Below are positions 45,826 to 53,955 of a DNA stretch of 64,000 nucleotides, piece by piece. The DNA lies in assembly GCF_020616555.1 (NCBI RefSeq), contig NZ_CP085173.1:5720001-5784000 (forward strand). The letters run 5' to 3'. Within the stretch, counting starts at the first letter, position 1. Every line of letters begins with the position of its first letter. The notes beneath the pieces were generated by a model. It did not search any database and was not told the DNA's origin. It was given only the letters and a program-made list of their open reading frames with translations. This DNA is from Streptomyces longhuiensis. GTDB lineage: Bacteria > Actinomycetota > Actinomycetes > Streptomycetales > Streptomycetaceae. The position numbers and the translations under genes were made by a program.

Positions 45826-48345
45826 GTGGAGGAGTATGCCGGGCGGGTGCTCGCCGACCGCTACCGCCTGCCGCTGTCGCCGGCCGACGCGTACGAGTTC
45901 GCCCAGACGCGGGCGTTCGACACCTACAGTGGCCAGGAAGTCCTGGTCAGGCAGGTGCCGTTACCCGAAGTCGTCGAGGCCGAGGTGCTCGACGCCGAAG
46001 GGCTACCGGACGGGTTCGTACCGCGCGAGTCGCGTGGCCGGCGCGAGCGGGGGGACGCGGCGCGGACCACGCGGAGGCCGGCGGACCCCGCGGTGCGCCG
46101 CGCCATCGAGGCCGCGCAGGCCGCCGCCCAGATACCCGATCACCCAAGGCTCGACCAGGTCTTCGACGTGTTCGCCGAAGGCGGTTCGCTGTGGATCGTC
46201 AGCGAGGTCGTCTCCGCGCGGCCGCTCGCCGCGCTGCTCGCCGAGGAGCCGCTGTCCCCGTACCGGGCGGCCGAGGTCGCGTCCGACGTCCTCACCGCGC
46301 TGCGCGCGCTGCACGCCCACGGCTGGGTCCACCGGAACATCACCGCCCGCACGGTCCTCGTGTGCGACGACGGCCGGATCGTGCTGACCGGACTCGCGGC
46401 CGGTGCGGCGGAGGAGGCGCTGTGCGGCTACGACCCGACGCCGGCGCCTCCCGCTGCCCCGGCACCCCCGGCCCCCCAGGAGCCGCAGCCTTCGGCGCCC
46501 GCGCCGCCCTACGTGCCTCCCGCCGCCTTTGCTCCCGCGCCGTCCCGGCCCGCCGCGCTCGAGGCCGGGAGCGACCCGCGGGCCGCGCGCGCGGGGGCGA
46601 TAGCCGCGTACCGGGCGGGTGCGCGGGCCGCCGCGCGCGGCGCCGTGGACGCCGACGGGACGCCGGGGCCGCCCCGGCGCGGACCGGGCGCGGAGCACGG
46701 AGGCGAGCCCGGCGCCGGTGGGCAGGGCGGCGGCGCGCACAGCGGCGGCGCGGAGCCCGGCCGGATCGACGACCCCTACGGCGTACGCGGCTCCGCCGAG
46801 CGTCCCTGGCACGGGGCGACCCCGCGGCCCGGCATGGAGCAGCCCGAGCCGAGCGCTCCCACCCCTGAGACTTCCGCCCCCGCGCCCGGAGCGTCCGGGG
46901 CCACGCGTTGGGACCAGCTCATCCCCGCGCAGCAGGCGGCCCCGGCGGCCGGTCGCGGGCCCACCACCGCCCTCGCCGCCGACCGCGCGCGGCAGGCGCG
47001 GATGACCGTCGTCGGGCCCGTCACGGAGCGCTGGGCGCCCGAGCAGGCGGGGCCCGTCCACGAGAACTGGCAGCTGGCCGCCCCGATCGGCCCGGCCACC
47101 GACCTGTGGGCCCTCGGCGCCCTCCTGTTCCGCGCGGTCCAGGGGCATGCCCCGTACCCGGAGGAGAACACCGGCGAGCTGGTGCAGATGGTGTGCGCCG
47201 AGCCGCCCGCGTTCGCCGAGGAGTGCGGGCCGCTGCGGCCCGTCGTCGAGTCGCTGCTGCGTCAGGACCCCACGGAGCGCCTCGACTTCGAGGAGCTGCG
47301 GGGGTGGCTCAGGTCGCTGGTGCGGTCCGCGCCGGAGCCCGAGGCGGGCGCGAACGTCGTGGCCGCGCCCCCCTTCGACGCCACGCGGCTGCCGGTCGTA
47401 CGGCGCCGGGGCGAGCTCGTGCGCAGGCGCCGTCGGCGCTCCGCCGCCCAGGCCGGGACCGGGGTCGGGCACGCGCGGCACAAGCGGGCCAGGGCGCATC
47501 CGCAGCAGGCCGAGCGCCGCATGCAGGCGGAGGGTCGCACGCGGCCGGAGCGGGGCTCGCCGGAGCGTCGCGCCCCGTCGGATCGGCAGCCCAGGAAGCC
47601 CCGTTCGCTCGGCCGCACCCTGCTCGTTCTCGTCCTGCTCGGCCTGGCCGCCGCGGTCGCGTACGCCGTGGTCTTCATGCCGAAGGCCGAGCCGAGCGGC
47701 GGCACGCCGGGCGACGGTGCGACTGACCACGCGGGCGCCACCGGCGGGGGCCGGCCCGCGCCCGAGGGTGGCAGGTCCACGCCGGCGCCTTCGGCGGGCG
47801 AATCCGCCGAGGGCGAGGGGAAGAACGGCGGCAAGAGCTCGTCGACCCCGTTCGCCACCGATCCGCAGACCGACTCGTCCGAACCCGAGGTCGCGCAGGG
47901 CTTCACCTTGCGCAAGGACCCCGAAGGGTTCCGCGTCGCCGTCGCCAAGGGCTGGAACCGGCAGGGCAGGAACGGACAGGGGCAGGTCCTCTACACGCAC
48001 GGCGACTTCGAGCTCGTCGTCGTCCCGGGCCGCGACAGCACGTCCGCGTACGGCAGCGATCCCATGACGTACCAGCGGGAGAAGGAGCGCGAGTTGCAGC
48101 CGTTCCGCGACTCGACGTGGGCGACGTCCAGCGGGATGCGCCGGATCGACGTGGGCGGGCGGGCCATGGCCGAGGGCCAGTTCACCTGGCAGAACTCGGC
48201 GGGCCGCGAGACGTACGTGCGCAACCTGGCGATGATCGTGGGCGGCCGCTACCACGTGGTGCAGCTACGGGGTCCCGAGGCCGAGCGCGACGAGGTGACG
48301 CGCCTGTACGAGCAGGCGTCGGCGACGTATCGGAGCACGGGGTGA
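45826..48345 (+). CDS. membrane pseudokinase, cluster member 2
   Basis: An 839-residue kinase homologue with the fold but not the chemistry. The Lys of VAVK is Arg42 (VLVRQ), HRD is His169-Arg-Asn171, and DFG is Gly188-Leu-Ala. The glycine-rich loop is also absent, and about 180 residues of Pro/Ala/Gly-rich sequence interrupt the C-lobe before DLWALGALLFRAVQGHAPYP. A membrane helix at about 597-618 precedes an outer domain starting DPEGFRVAVAKGW, like the other cluster members. A scaffold or regulator of the neighbouring kinases is the natural reading. GTG 45826 behind AGGGGG. Confidence 0.9.
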   Translation: MEEYAGRVLADRYRLPLSPADAYEFAQTRAFDTYSGQEVLVRQVPLPEVVEAEVLDAEGLPDGFVPRESRGRRERGDAARTTRRPADPAVRRAIEAAQAAAQIPDHPRLDQVFDVFAEGGSLWIVSEVVSARPLAALLAEEPLSPYRAAEVASDVLTALRALHAHGWVHRNITARTVLVCDDGRIVLTGLAAGAAEEALCGYDPTPAPPAAPAPPAPQEPQPSAPAPPYVPPAAFAPAPSRPAALEAGSDPRAARAGAIAAYRAGARAAARGAVDADGTPGPPRRGPGAEHGGEPGAGGQGGGAHSGGAEPGRIDDPYGVRGSAERPWHGATPRPGMEQPEPSAPTPETSAPAPGASGATRWDQLIPAQQAAPAAGRGPTTALAADRARQARMTVVGPVTERWAPEQAGPVHENWQLAAPIGPATDLWALGALLFRAVQGHAPYPEENTGELVQMVCAEPPAFAEECGPLRPVVESLLRQDPTERLDFEELRGWLRSLVRSAPEPEAGANVVAAPPFDATRLPVVRRRGELVRRRRRRSAAQAGTGVGHARHKRARAHPQQAERRMQAEGRTRPERGSPERRAPSDRQPRKPRSLGRTLLVLVLLGLAAAVAYAVVFMPKAEPSGGTPGDGATDHAGATGGGRPAPEGGRSTPAPSAGESAEGEGKNGGKSSSTPFATDPQTDSSEPEVAQGFTLRKDPEGFRVAVAKGWNRQGRNGQGQVLYTHGDFELVVVPGRDSTSAYGSDPMTYQREKERELQPFRDSTWATSSGMRRIDVGGRAMAEGQFTWQNSAGRETYVRNLAMIVGGRYHVVQLRGPEAERDEVTRLYEQASATYRSTG

Positions 48346-48513
48346 GGCAGCGTCCGGTGAGTTGTCAGAGCATCGGCCGAGGCGGCGTCCGGTGATGGGT
48401 CGGGGCGCGGGCCGAGGCGGCGTCCGGGTTTTGGGTCAGGGTGCGGGCTGAGGCAATGTCCGGTGATGTGCCGGAGCGCCGGCCGAGGCAACGTCCGGTG
48501 ACGTACAAGCGCA
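48344..48513 (+). repeat. five-copy 35-bp tandem repeat after the pseudokinase gene
   Basis: Units beginning GAGGC-N3-GTCCGG start at 48344, 48379, 48414, 48450 and 48485 (period 35-36). The first overlaps the stop codon of the pseudokinase gene. Variation is mostly at a few positions (GGCG/AATG/AACG). The rest of the 337-base gap to the next kinase gene shows no ORF I trust. Confidence 0.85.
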
Positions 48514-48682
48514 CGGAATGCGCCTAGTTGATGACCTGTCGGCTGCCGTCCCGGCAGGCGACAAGCGTCACAGTGCGGTCTCCGTGCACCCCCGCCGGTT
48601 CCCTGTGCCTGGGCCGCTCCCTAATGTGGCTCTGTCAAGGCCATGACCGGTCCTGGCACGACCAATGCGCCTGCGGGGGAAC

Positions 48683-50257
48683 GTGAATCAGATGCAAGGC
48701 CTGCTCCTCGCGGGCCGCTATCGACTCGGTGACTCGATCGGGCGCGGCGGCATGGGCCGGGTGTGGCGCGCGCACGACGAGGTGCTGCACCGTGCCGTGG
48801 CCGTAAAGGAACTGACGGCGGCCCAGTACGTGCAGGAGGCCGACCGCGCCGTGCTGCTCACGCGGACGCAGACGGAGGCGCGGGCCGCCGCGCGCATCAA
48901 CCACCCGGCGGTCGTCACCGTCCACGACGTGCTGGAGCACGACGACCGGCCGTGGATCGTGATGGAGCTCGTCGAGGGCCCCTCGCTCGCGGACGCGGTG
49001 AAGGAGTCGGGCCGCATCCTGCCGCGCGAGGCCGCCCGTATCGGCCTGTGGACGCTGCGGGCGCTGCGCGCCGCGCACGCGGCCGGCGTGCTGCACCGCG
49101 ACGTGAAGCCGGGCAACGTCCTGCTCGCCCGCGACGGACGGGTGCTGCTCACGGACTTCGGGATCGCGCAGGTCGAGGGCGACTCGACGATCACGCGGAC
49201 CGGCGAGATAGTCGGCTCGGTCGACTATCTGGCGCCCGAGCGGGTCAGCGGCGCGGCACCCGGGCCCGCGTCCGACCTGTGGGCGCTGGGCGCCACGCTG
49301 TTCACGGCCGTAGAGGGGAAGTCCCCGTTCCGGCGCACGTCGCCGATCAGCACGATGCAGGCCGTCGTCGAGGACGAGCCGGGCGAACTCCTGCACGCGG
49401 ACGCCCTCGCGCCCGTCATTCAGGCGCTGCTGCGCAAGGACCCGGCCGCGCGTCCGTCCGCCGACGAGGCCGAGGCGATGCTCGCGGAGGCCGCCGAGGG
49501 GCGGCGGTCCAGCGCGGCGCAGGCCTACGTGCCCACGCAGGTGCATGCCGTGGCGCCGCCGACGCCCCCGGAGAACTCGACTGCGGTAGGCGTGCATCAC
49601 GCCGCCATGCCGGCGGTCCCCGCGGCCGGTCGCCGCAAGTGGCCGCGGGTCCTCGCCGTGGCCTTGGCGGCGGCGCTCGTCGGCGGCGGCGGGGTGTTCG
49701 CCGGGAACCACTACCTGAGTCACCGGACCTCGTCGAACACGAACTCCGGCAAGGACAAGGCCGCGAGTGCCTCGGCGGGTTCCGGCAGCGATCAGCACAA
49801 GGCCGGGAGCATCCCGGACGATTGGGTCGAGGTCCACGACGTCGAGGGGTTCAGCCTCAAGCTGCCGAAGGGCTGGAAGCGGCAGGCGGACGGCTCCCAG
49901 GTCGACTACACACCGGACGGCGGCGCCCACTTCGTGCGGATCGCCGTCGACAAGTCCCCCGACTGGCCCGACTCGTACCACCACCAGCTGGACCTGGAGC
50001 GGCAGGTCACGAAGCTGCCCGCCTACCAGCAGGTCAACCTGCAGCCCAACACCTTCCGTGACCGGCAGGGATCCCTCTGGGAGTTCACCTGGACCGCGGG
50101 CGACAAGGACACGACGTCGGGCCCGCGGCATGCCATCGAGCAGACGTACGTCGAGAACGACGGCACCGAGTACGCCATCTATCTGTCCGTGCCGTCGGCC
50201 GACTGGGACGAGGCGCGGCAGCAGTTCGACGCGATCCTGCGGAGCTGGACACCGTAG
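48683..50257 (+). CDS. membrane Ser/Thr protein kinase, cluster member 3
   Basis: A 524-residue kinase with all catalytic elements: GRGGMGRVWRA, VAVKEL, HRDVKPGN, TDFGIAQ and the GSVDYLAPERV activation segment. After the kinase domain (about 10-270) comes a membrane helix (RVLAVALAAALVGGGGVFAG, about 322-341), a short Ser/Lys linker and an outer domain starting GFSLKLPKGWKR. GTG 48683 is my choice (NQMQGLLLAGRY start); ATG 48665 and ATG 48692 are possible. It follows the 35-bp repeats. Confidence 0.92.
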   Translation: MNQMQGLLLAGRYRLGDSIGRGGMGRVWRAHDEVLHRAVAVKELTAAQYVQEADRAVLLTRTQTEARAAARINHPAVVTVHDVLEHDDRPWIVMELVEGPSLADAVKESGRILPREAARIGLWTLRALRAAHAAGVLHRDVKPGNVLLARDGRVLLTDFGIAQVEGDSTITRTGEIVGSVDYLAPERVSGAAPGPASDLWALGATLFTAVEGKSPFRRTSPISTMQAVVEDEPGELLHADALAPVIQALLRKDPAARPSADEAEAMLAEAAEGRRSSAAQAYVPTQVHAVAPPTPPENSTAVGVHHAAMPAVPAAGRRKWPRVLAVALAAALVGGGGVFAGNHYLSHRTSSNTNSGKDKAASASAGSGSDQHKAGSIPDDWVEVHDVEGFSLKLPKGWKRQADGSQVDYTPDGGAHFVRIAVDKSPDWPDSYHHQLDLERQVTKLPAYQQVNLQPNTFRDRQGSLWEFTWTAGDKDTTSGPRHAIEQTYVENDGTEYAIYLSVPSADWDEARQQFDAILRSWTP

Positions 50258-50345
50258 GCATCCCTGGTGTGCGGGCGGCCGCCTGCGGTTTCGTTGATCC
50301 CTTGACGGCCCGGAGCACACCCCTCCGGGGCCCGTTCCGTGCGGC

Positions 50346-51953
50346 ATGATGGAACGCATGGGGACCGAGGGGGAGGACAACGTCCGTGTGATCGCCGGGC
50401 GTTACCGGCTGGAGGCGCGCATCGGCCGGGGCGGAATGGGCGTCGTGTGGCGCGCCTCCGACCAGTTGCTCGGGCGGCGCGTCGCGGTCAAGGAACTCGT
50501 GCTCGACGAGACGCTCTCCGCCGACGAGGCCCGGCGCCAGAAGGACCGCACCCTGCGCGAGGCCCGTGCGGTCGCCCAGCTCCGACACCCGAACGTCATC
50601 GTCGTCCACGACGTCGTCGAGCACGGCGAACGTCCTTACATCGTCATGGAGTTGATCGAGGGCGGCTCGCTCGCCGACCGGCTCTCGCGGACCGGGCCCG
50701 TCGACGCGCGGGAGGCGGCCCGGATCGGGATCGCGCTGCTCGGCGCGCTGCGGGTCGCGCACGCGGCGGGGGTGCTGCACCGCGATCTGAAGCCGGCGAA
50801 CGTGCTCGTCGAGGCGGGCAGCGAGCGCGTCGTCCTCACGGACTTCGGGATCGCGCAGGTCAGCGGCGCGACGACGCTCACCGAGACGGGTTCCTTCGTC
50901 GGCTCGCCCGAGTACACGGCGCCCGAGCGCATGGCGGGGGAGCGGACCGGGCCCGAGTCGGACCTGTGGTCGCTCGGCGCGATGCTGTGCGCCGCCCTGA
51001 CGGGCGAATCGCCGTTCCGGCGCGACTCGCTGGGCGGGATCATGCACGCCGTGGTCGTCGGCGAGATCAATCCGCCCGCCGAGGCCGAGCCGCTGCTGCC
51101 CGTCGTACGGGGACTGCTGGAGCGCGATCCGGCGCTCAGGCTCGGCCTGGACGAGGCCGACCGGCTCCTTCGCGCGTACGTCGCCACGGGCACGACGCCG
51201 CGGGCAGTGGCCGGCTACACGCCCACCGCCCGGAACACCCCCACCGCGCCCGCTCCGGCGCCCCCGCAGAAGCGTTCACCCCGGGTCGTTCTCGCGGCCG
51301 CCGCGCTCGTCGCCGCGATGGCCGGGGCCGGCGTCTCCGCGGCCGCTTTGCTCGTGAACGGCGGCGGCGACGGAGGCGGCACCCACCGCCCCACGGCGTC
51401 CGCGCCGGGCCCCACGGGCGACACGGTGTCCCCCTCGGACTCGGCCCCGGAGCCCGGCCCGACGGTCACGGTCACGGAGCAGCAGACCGGCACGCGTCCC
51501 GCGTCCCCCGCCGGTTACCGCACGGCCGTCGACCCGGAGGGGTTCTCCCTGGCCGTGCCGGACGGCTTCAGCCGCAAGCCCGACGGACCCCGGATCTTCT
51601 ACATGTCGCCGGGCGACACGTTCAGGATCGGCATCAAGGCGTCCGCCCCCGACCCGGGCGGGCCCGGCGCGGTGCAGCGCCGCTCCGACGCGAAGGGTCC
51701 CGCCAACAACCCGGGCTACCGCGACGGTTCCGTCACCGACACCACCCACGGCGGCCGGCCCGCCGCGCTCTGGCGGTTCACGTGGAACGGCTTCAGCACG
51801 GCGGAGGGCGCGAGGCACACGTACGACCTGTGCTGGGAGCAGGGCGGCCGGATGTACGACGTGTGGGTGTCGGCGCCGGTCGGGCGGATCACGGAAGCCA
51901 AGCGGTACTTCGACACGGCGGTCGCCACCTTCGTGCCCTCCGGGAGCGGCTGA
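50346..51953 (+). CDS. membrane Ser/Thr protein kinase, cluster member 4
   Basis: A 535-residue kinase: GRGGMGVVWRA, VAVKELVL, HRDLKPANVLV, TDFGIAQVSG and GSPEYTAPERM. The membrane helix is VLAAAALVAAMAGAGVSAAALLV (about 316-338), followed by a Thr/Pro/Ser-rich stretch and an outer domain beginning DPEGFSLAVPDGF. ATG 50358 is an equally plausible start. Separated by 88 bases from member 3 and 70 from member 5, so the three are likely co-transcribed. Confidence 0.92.
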   Translation: MMERMGTEGEDNVRVIAGRYRLEARIGRGGMGVVWRASDQLLGRRVAVKELVLDETLSADEARRQKDRTLREARAVAQLRHPNVIVVHDVVEHGERPYIVMELIEGGSLADRLSRTGPVDAREAARIGIALLGALRVAHAAGVLHRDLKPANVLVEAGSERVVLTDFGIAQVSGATTLTETGSFVGSPEYTAPERMAGERTGPESDLWSLGAMLCAALTGESPFRRDSLGGIMHAVVVGEINPPAEAEPLLPVVRGLLERDPALRLGLDEADRLLRAYVATGTTPRAVAGYTPTARNTPTAPAPAPPQKRSPRVVLAAAALVAAMAGAGVSAAALLVNGGGDGGGTHRPTASAPGPTGDTVSPSDSAPEPGPTVTVTEQQTGTRPASPAGYRTAVDPEGFSLAVPDGFSRKPDGPRIFYMSPGDTFRIGIKASAPDPGGPGAVQRRSDAKGPANNPGYRDGSVTDTTHGGRPAALWRFTWNGFSTAEGARHTYDLCWEQGGRMYDVWVSAPVGRITEAKRYFDTAVATFVPSGSG

Positions 51954-52023
51954 GGCAACTGGGCGGTCACAACTGCGTGACCGGAGTGGATCCGGAGGCG
52001 TCCCGCACGGTAGGCATGGGGGC

Positions 52024-53754
52024 ATGAGTAACAACGGGGGACCCGGCTACGGCCCGAACGATCCGACGAGCTTCGGACTCCAGCCGCCGCAGCGGCCGCA
52101 CACGCCCCAGCAGGGGAACCCGTACGCCCAGGAGCCCCCGGCGCAGCAGCAGCCCCCCACCGCGTACCCCCAGCAGCAGCCCCCGCAGCAGCCCCCGCAG
52201 CAGCCCCTGCACCAGCCGTCGCCCGCCCAGGTCGTGCCGCCGCGGCAGAGCGCGGAGGCCGAGCCGGGTGCGGGGCGCCTCATCGGCGGGCGCTACCGGC
52301 TCCTGAGCAAGCTCGGGCACGGCGGCATGGGCACCGTGTGGCGGGCCAAGGACGAGACGGTGGACCGTGAGGTGGCGGTCAAGGAGCCCCGCGTCCCCGA
52401 CCATCTGCCGCAGCGTGAACGGACCACCGTCTTCGAGCGGATGCGGCGCGAGGCGCGTGCGGCGGCCCGGCTCGACCATCCTGCCGTGGTCAACGTCCAC
52501 GATGTCGCCGTCGAGGACGGACAGCCCTGGATCGTCATGGAGTTCGTGCAGGGGCGCACGCTCGGCGACGCGCTCCAGGAGGGCACGCTCGGCGCCCGCG
52601 ACGCGGCCAGGATCGGCCTCGAAGTGCTCGGCGCCCTTGAGGCCGCGCACGCCGCGGGCGTTCTGCACCGCGACGTGAAGCCCGACAACGTGATGCTGGG
52701 CCGTCACGACCGTGTGGTCCTCACCGACTTCGGCATCGCCCAGATCGAGGGCGAGACCAATCTGACGGACACCGGCGGCTTCGTCGGCTCGCCCGAGTTC
52801 ATCGCCCCGGAGCGCGTCCTCGGGCAGCGCCCGGGACCCGCCTCCGACCTGTGGTCCCTCGGCGTCGTCCTGTACGCGGCGACGGAGGGCGTCTCGCCGT
52901 TCCGCCGCAACAACACACCGGCCACGCTCCAGTCCGTGATCAACGCGACCCCGGCGGCGCCCGCCGCGGCCCGGGGCCCGCTCGCCGAGGCCATCAACGG
53001 CCTGCTCGCCAAGGACCCGGCCCGGCGCCCGAACGCGGCGCGCGTGCGGGACCTCCTGGAGCGCGCGGCCACCCCGCCGGTGCAGCCGCCCACCCAGGTC
53101 GTCCAGCTCGCGGGCCCGGGCGGCAAGGGCGTCAGCCTCAGCCGCAAGGCGCTGCTCGGCGTCGGCGCGGCGGTCGTCGCGGCGGCGGTGGCGGCGTACC
53201 TGGTGATCGCGAACCCGTTCGCGGGACCGCTGCCGGACGGGTGGAAGGACCATCGGGAGAAGACGGTCGCGGCGACGTTCGCGGCGCCGCCGGAGTACGT
53301 CAGATTCGAGGCGGACAACAGCATCATCAAGACCGATCACTGGGTCTCCTACCGGGATCCGAGCTACGCGGTCTCCATCACCCTCTCGCTCAAGAAGAAG
53401 TCCGAGGACAGCGTGAACGGGATCGCGAGTTCCGCGTCCGCGCAGGCCTACAAGGACTCCGACGAGATCAACAAGGGGGACAACTCGAAGATGGCGGACA
53501 AGCCCGCTCCGCGCAGTCGGACCGCCAAGACCACGTACAACGACCGCGAGTCCGCCGAGAACACCATCACCTACACGGATGACAGCGATTCCGACGCGCC
53601 CAAGCCGCGCGAGGCGAAGGTCTTCTACTACAAGACCAAGTCGGGCGACATGTACCAGCTGTGGATCGACTACCCGGGCAAGGGCGACTTCACCGAGCGC
53701 GGGCGTGAGGTGGCGAAGGCGGCGATCGCCAACCTCGACCTCGACAAAGTCTGA
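52024..53754 (+). CDS. membrane Ser/Thr protein kinase, cluster member 5
   Basis: A 576-residue kinase with a distinctive Pro/Gln-rich N-terminus (about 1-80, with PQQ repeats), then GHGGMGTVWRAKDE, VAVKEP, HRDVKPDNVML, TDFGIAQIEG and GSPEFIAPERV. The membrane helix is LLGVGAAVVAAAVAAYLVI (about 376-395). The outer domain begins LPDGWKDHREKTVAATFAAP and is the most diverged of the five, rich in Lys, Ser and Asp. A 10-bp repeat lies just past the stop. Confidence 0.93.
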   Translation: MSNNGGPGYGPNDPTSFGLQPPQRPHTPQQGNPYAQEPPAQQQPPTAYPQQQPPQQPPQQPLHQPSPAQVVPPRQSAEAEPGAGRLIGGRYRLLSKLGHGGMGTVWRAKDETVDREVAVKEPRVPDHLPQRERTTVFERMRREARAAARLDHPAVVNVHDVAVEDGQPWIVMEFVQGRTLGDALQEGTLGARDAARIGLEVLGALEAAHAAGVLHRDVKPDNVMLGRHDRVVLTDFGIAQIEGETNLTDTGGFVGSPEFIAPERVLGQRPGPASDLWSLGVVLYAATEGVSPFRRNNTPATLQSVINATPAAPAAARGPLAEAINGLLAKDPARRPNAARVRDLLERAATPPVQPPTQVVQLAGPGGKGVSLSRKALLGVGAAVVAAAVAAYLVIANPFAGPLPDGWKDHREKTVAATFAAPPEYVRFEADNSIIKTDHWVSYRDPSYAVSITLSLKKKSEDSVNGIASSASAQAYKDSDEINKGDNSKMADKPAPRSRTAKTTYNDRESAENTITYTDDSDSDAPKPREAKVFYYKTKSGDMYQLWIDYPGKGDFTERGREVAKAAIANLDLDKV

Positions 53755-53760
53755 CCGGCG

Positions 53761-53810
53761 GGCATCGGCAAGCGTCGGCAGGCGTCGGCAGGCGTCGGCA
53801 GGCATCGGGG
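53761..53810 (+). repeat. 10-bp tandem repeat, five copies
   Basis: The unit (A/G)GC(G/A)TCGGCA is repeated five times end to end at 53761-53810, six bases after the kinase stop. Outer copies carry single changes. Confidence 0.8.
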
Positions 53811-53908
53811 AATCTCGACGAACTCTGGGTGAAGGCCCTGACAACGCCCTGATCAGGGGCTTTGTTGCCAGCGATCGCTGGCGGCGTGTGAGTGCTTGGT
53901 GAAACCTC

Positions 53909-53925
53909 GTTACCCGTGGGTACCC
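53909..53925. promoter_or_regulatory. nested palindromes, candidate TetR-type operator
   Basis: TACCC-GT-GGGTA (53911-53922) is perfect apart from its centre, and overlapping it GGGTACCC (53918-53925) is a perfect palindrome. The pair sits 31-47 bases before the ATG at 53956, in promoter position. No regulator gene adjoins it. Confidence 0.5.
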
Positions 53926-53955
53926 AAAACGTTGACGGGCGCTTACGCTCGCGCC

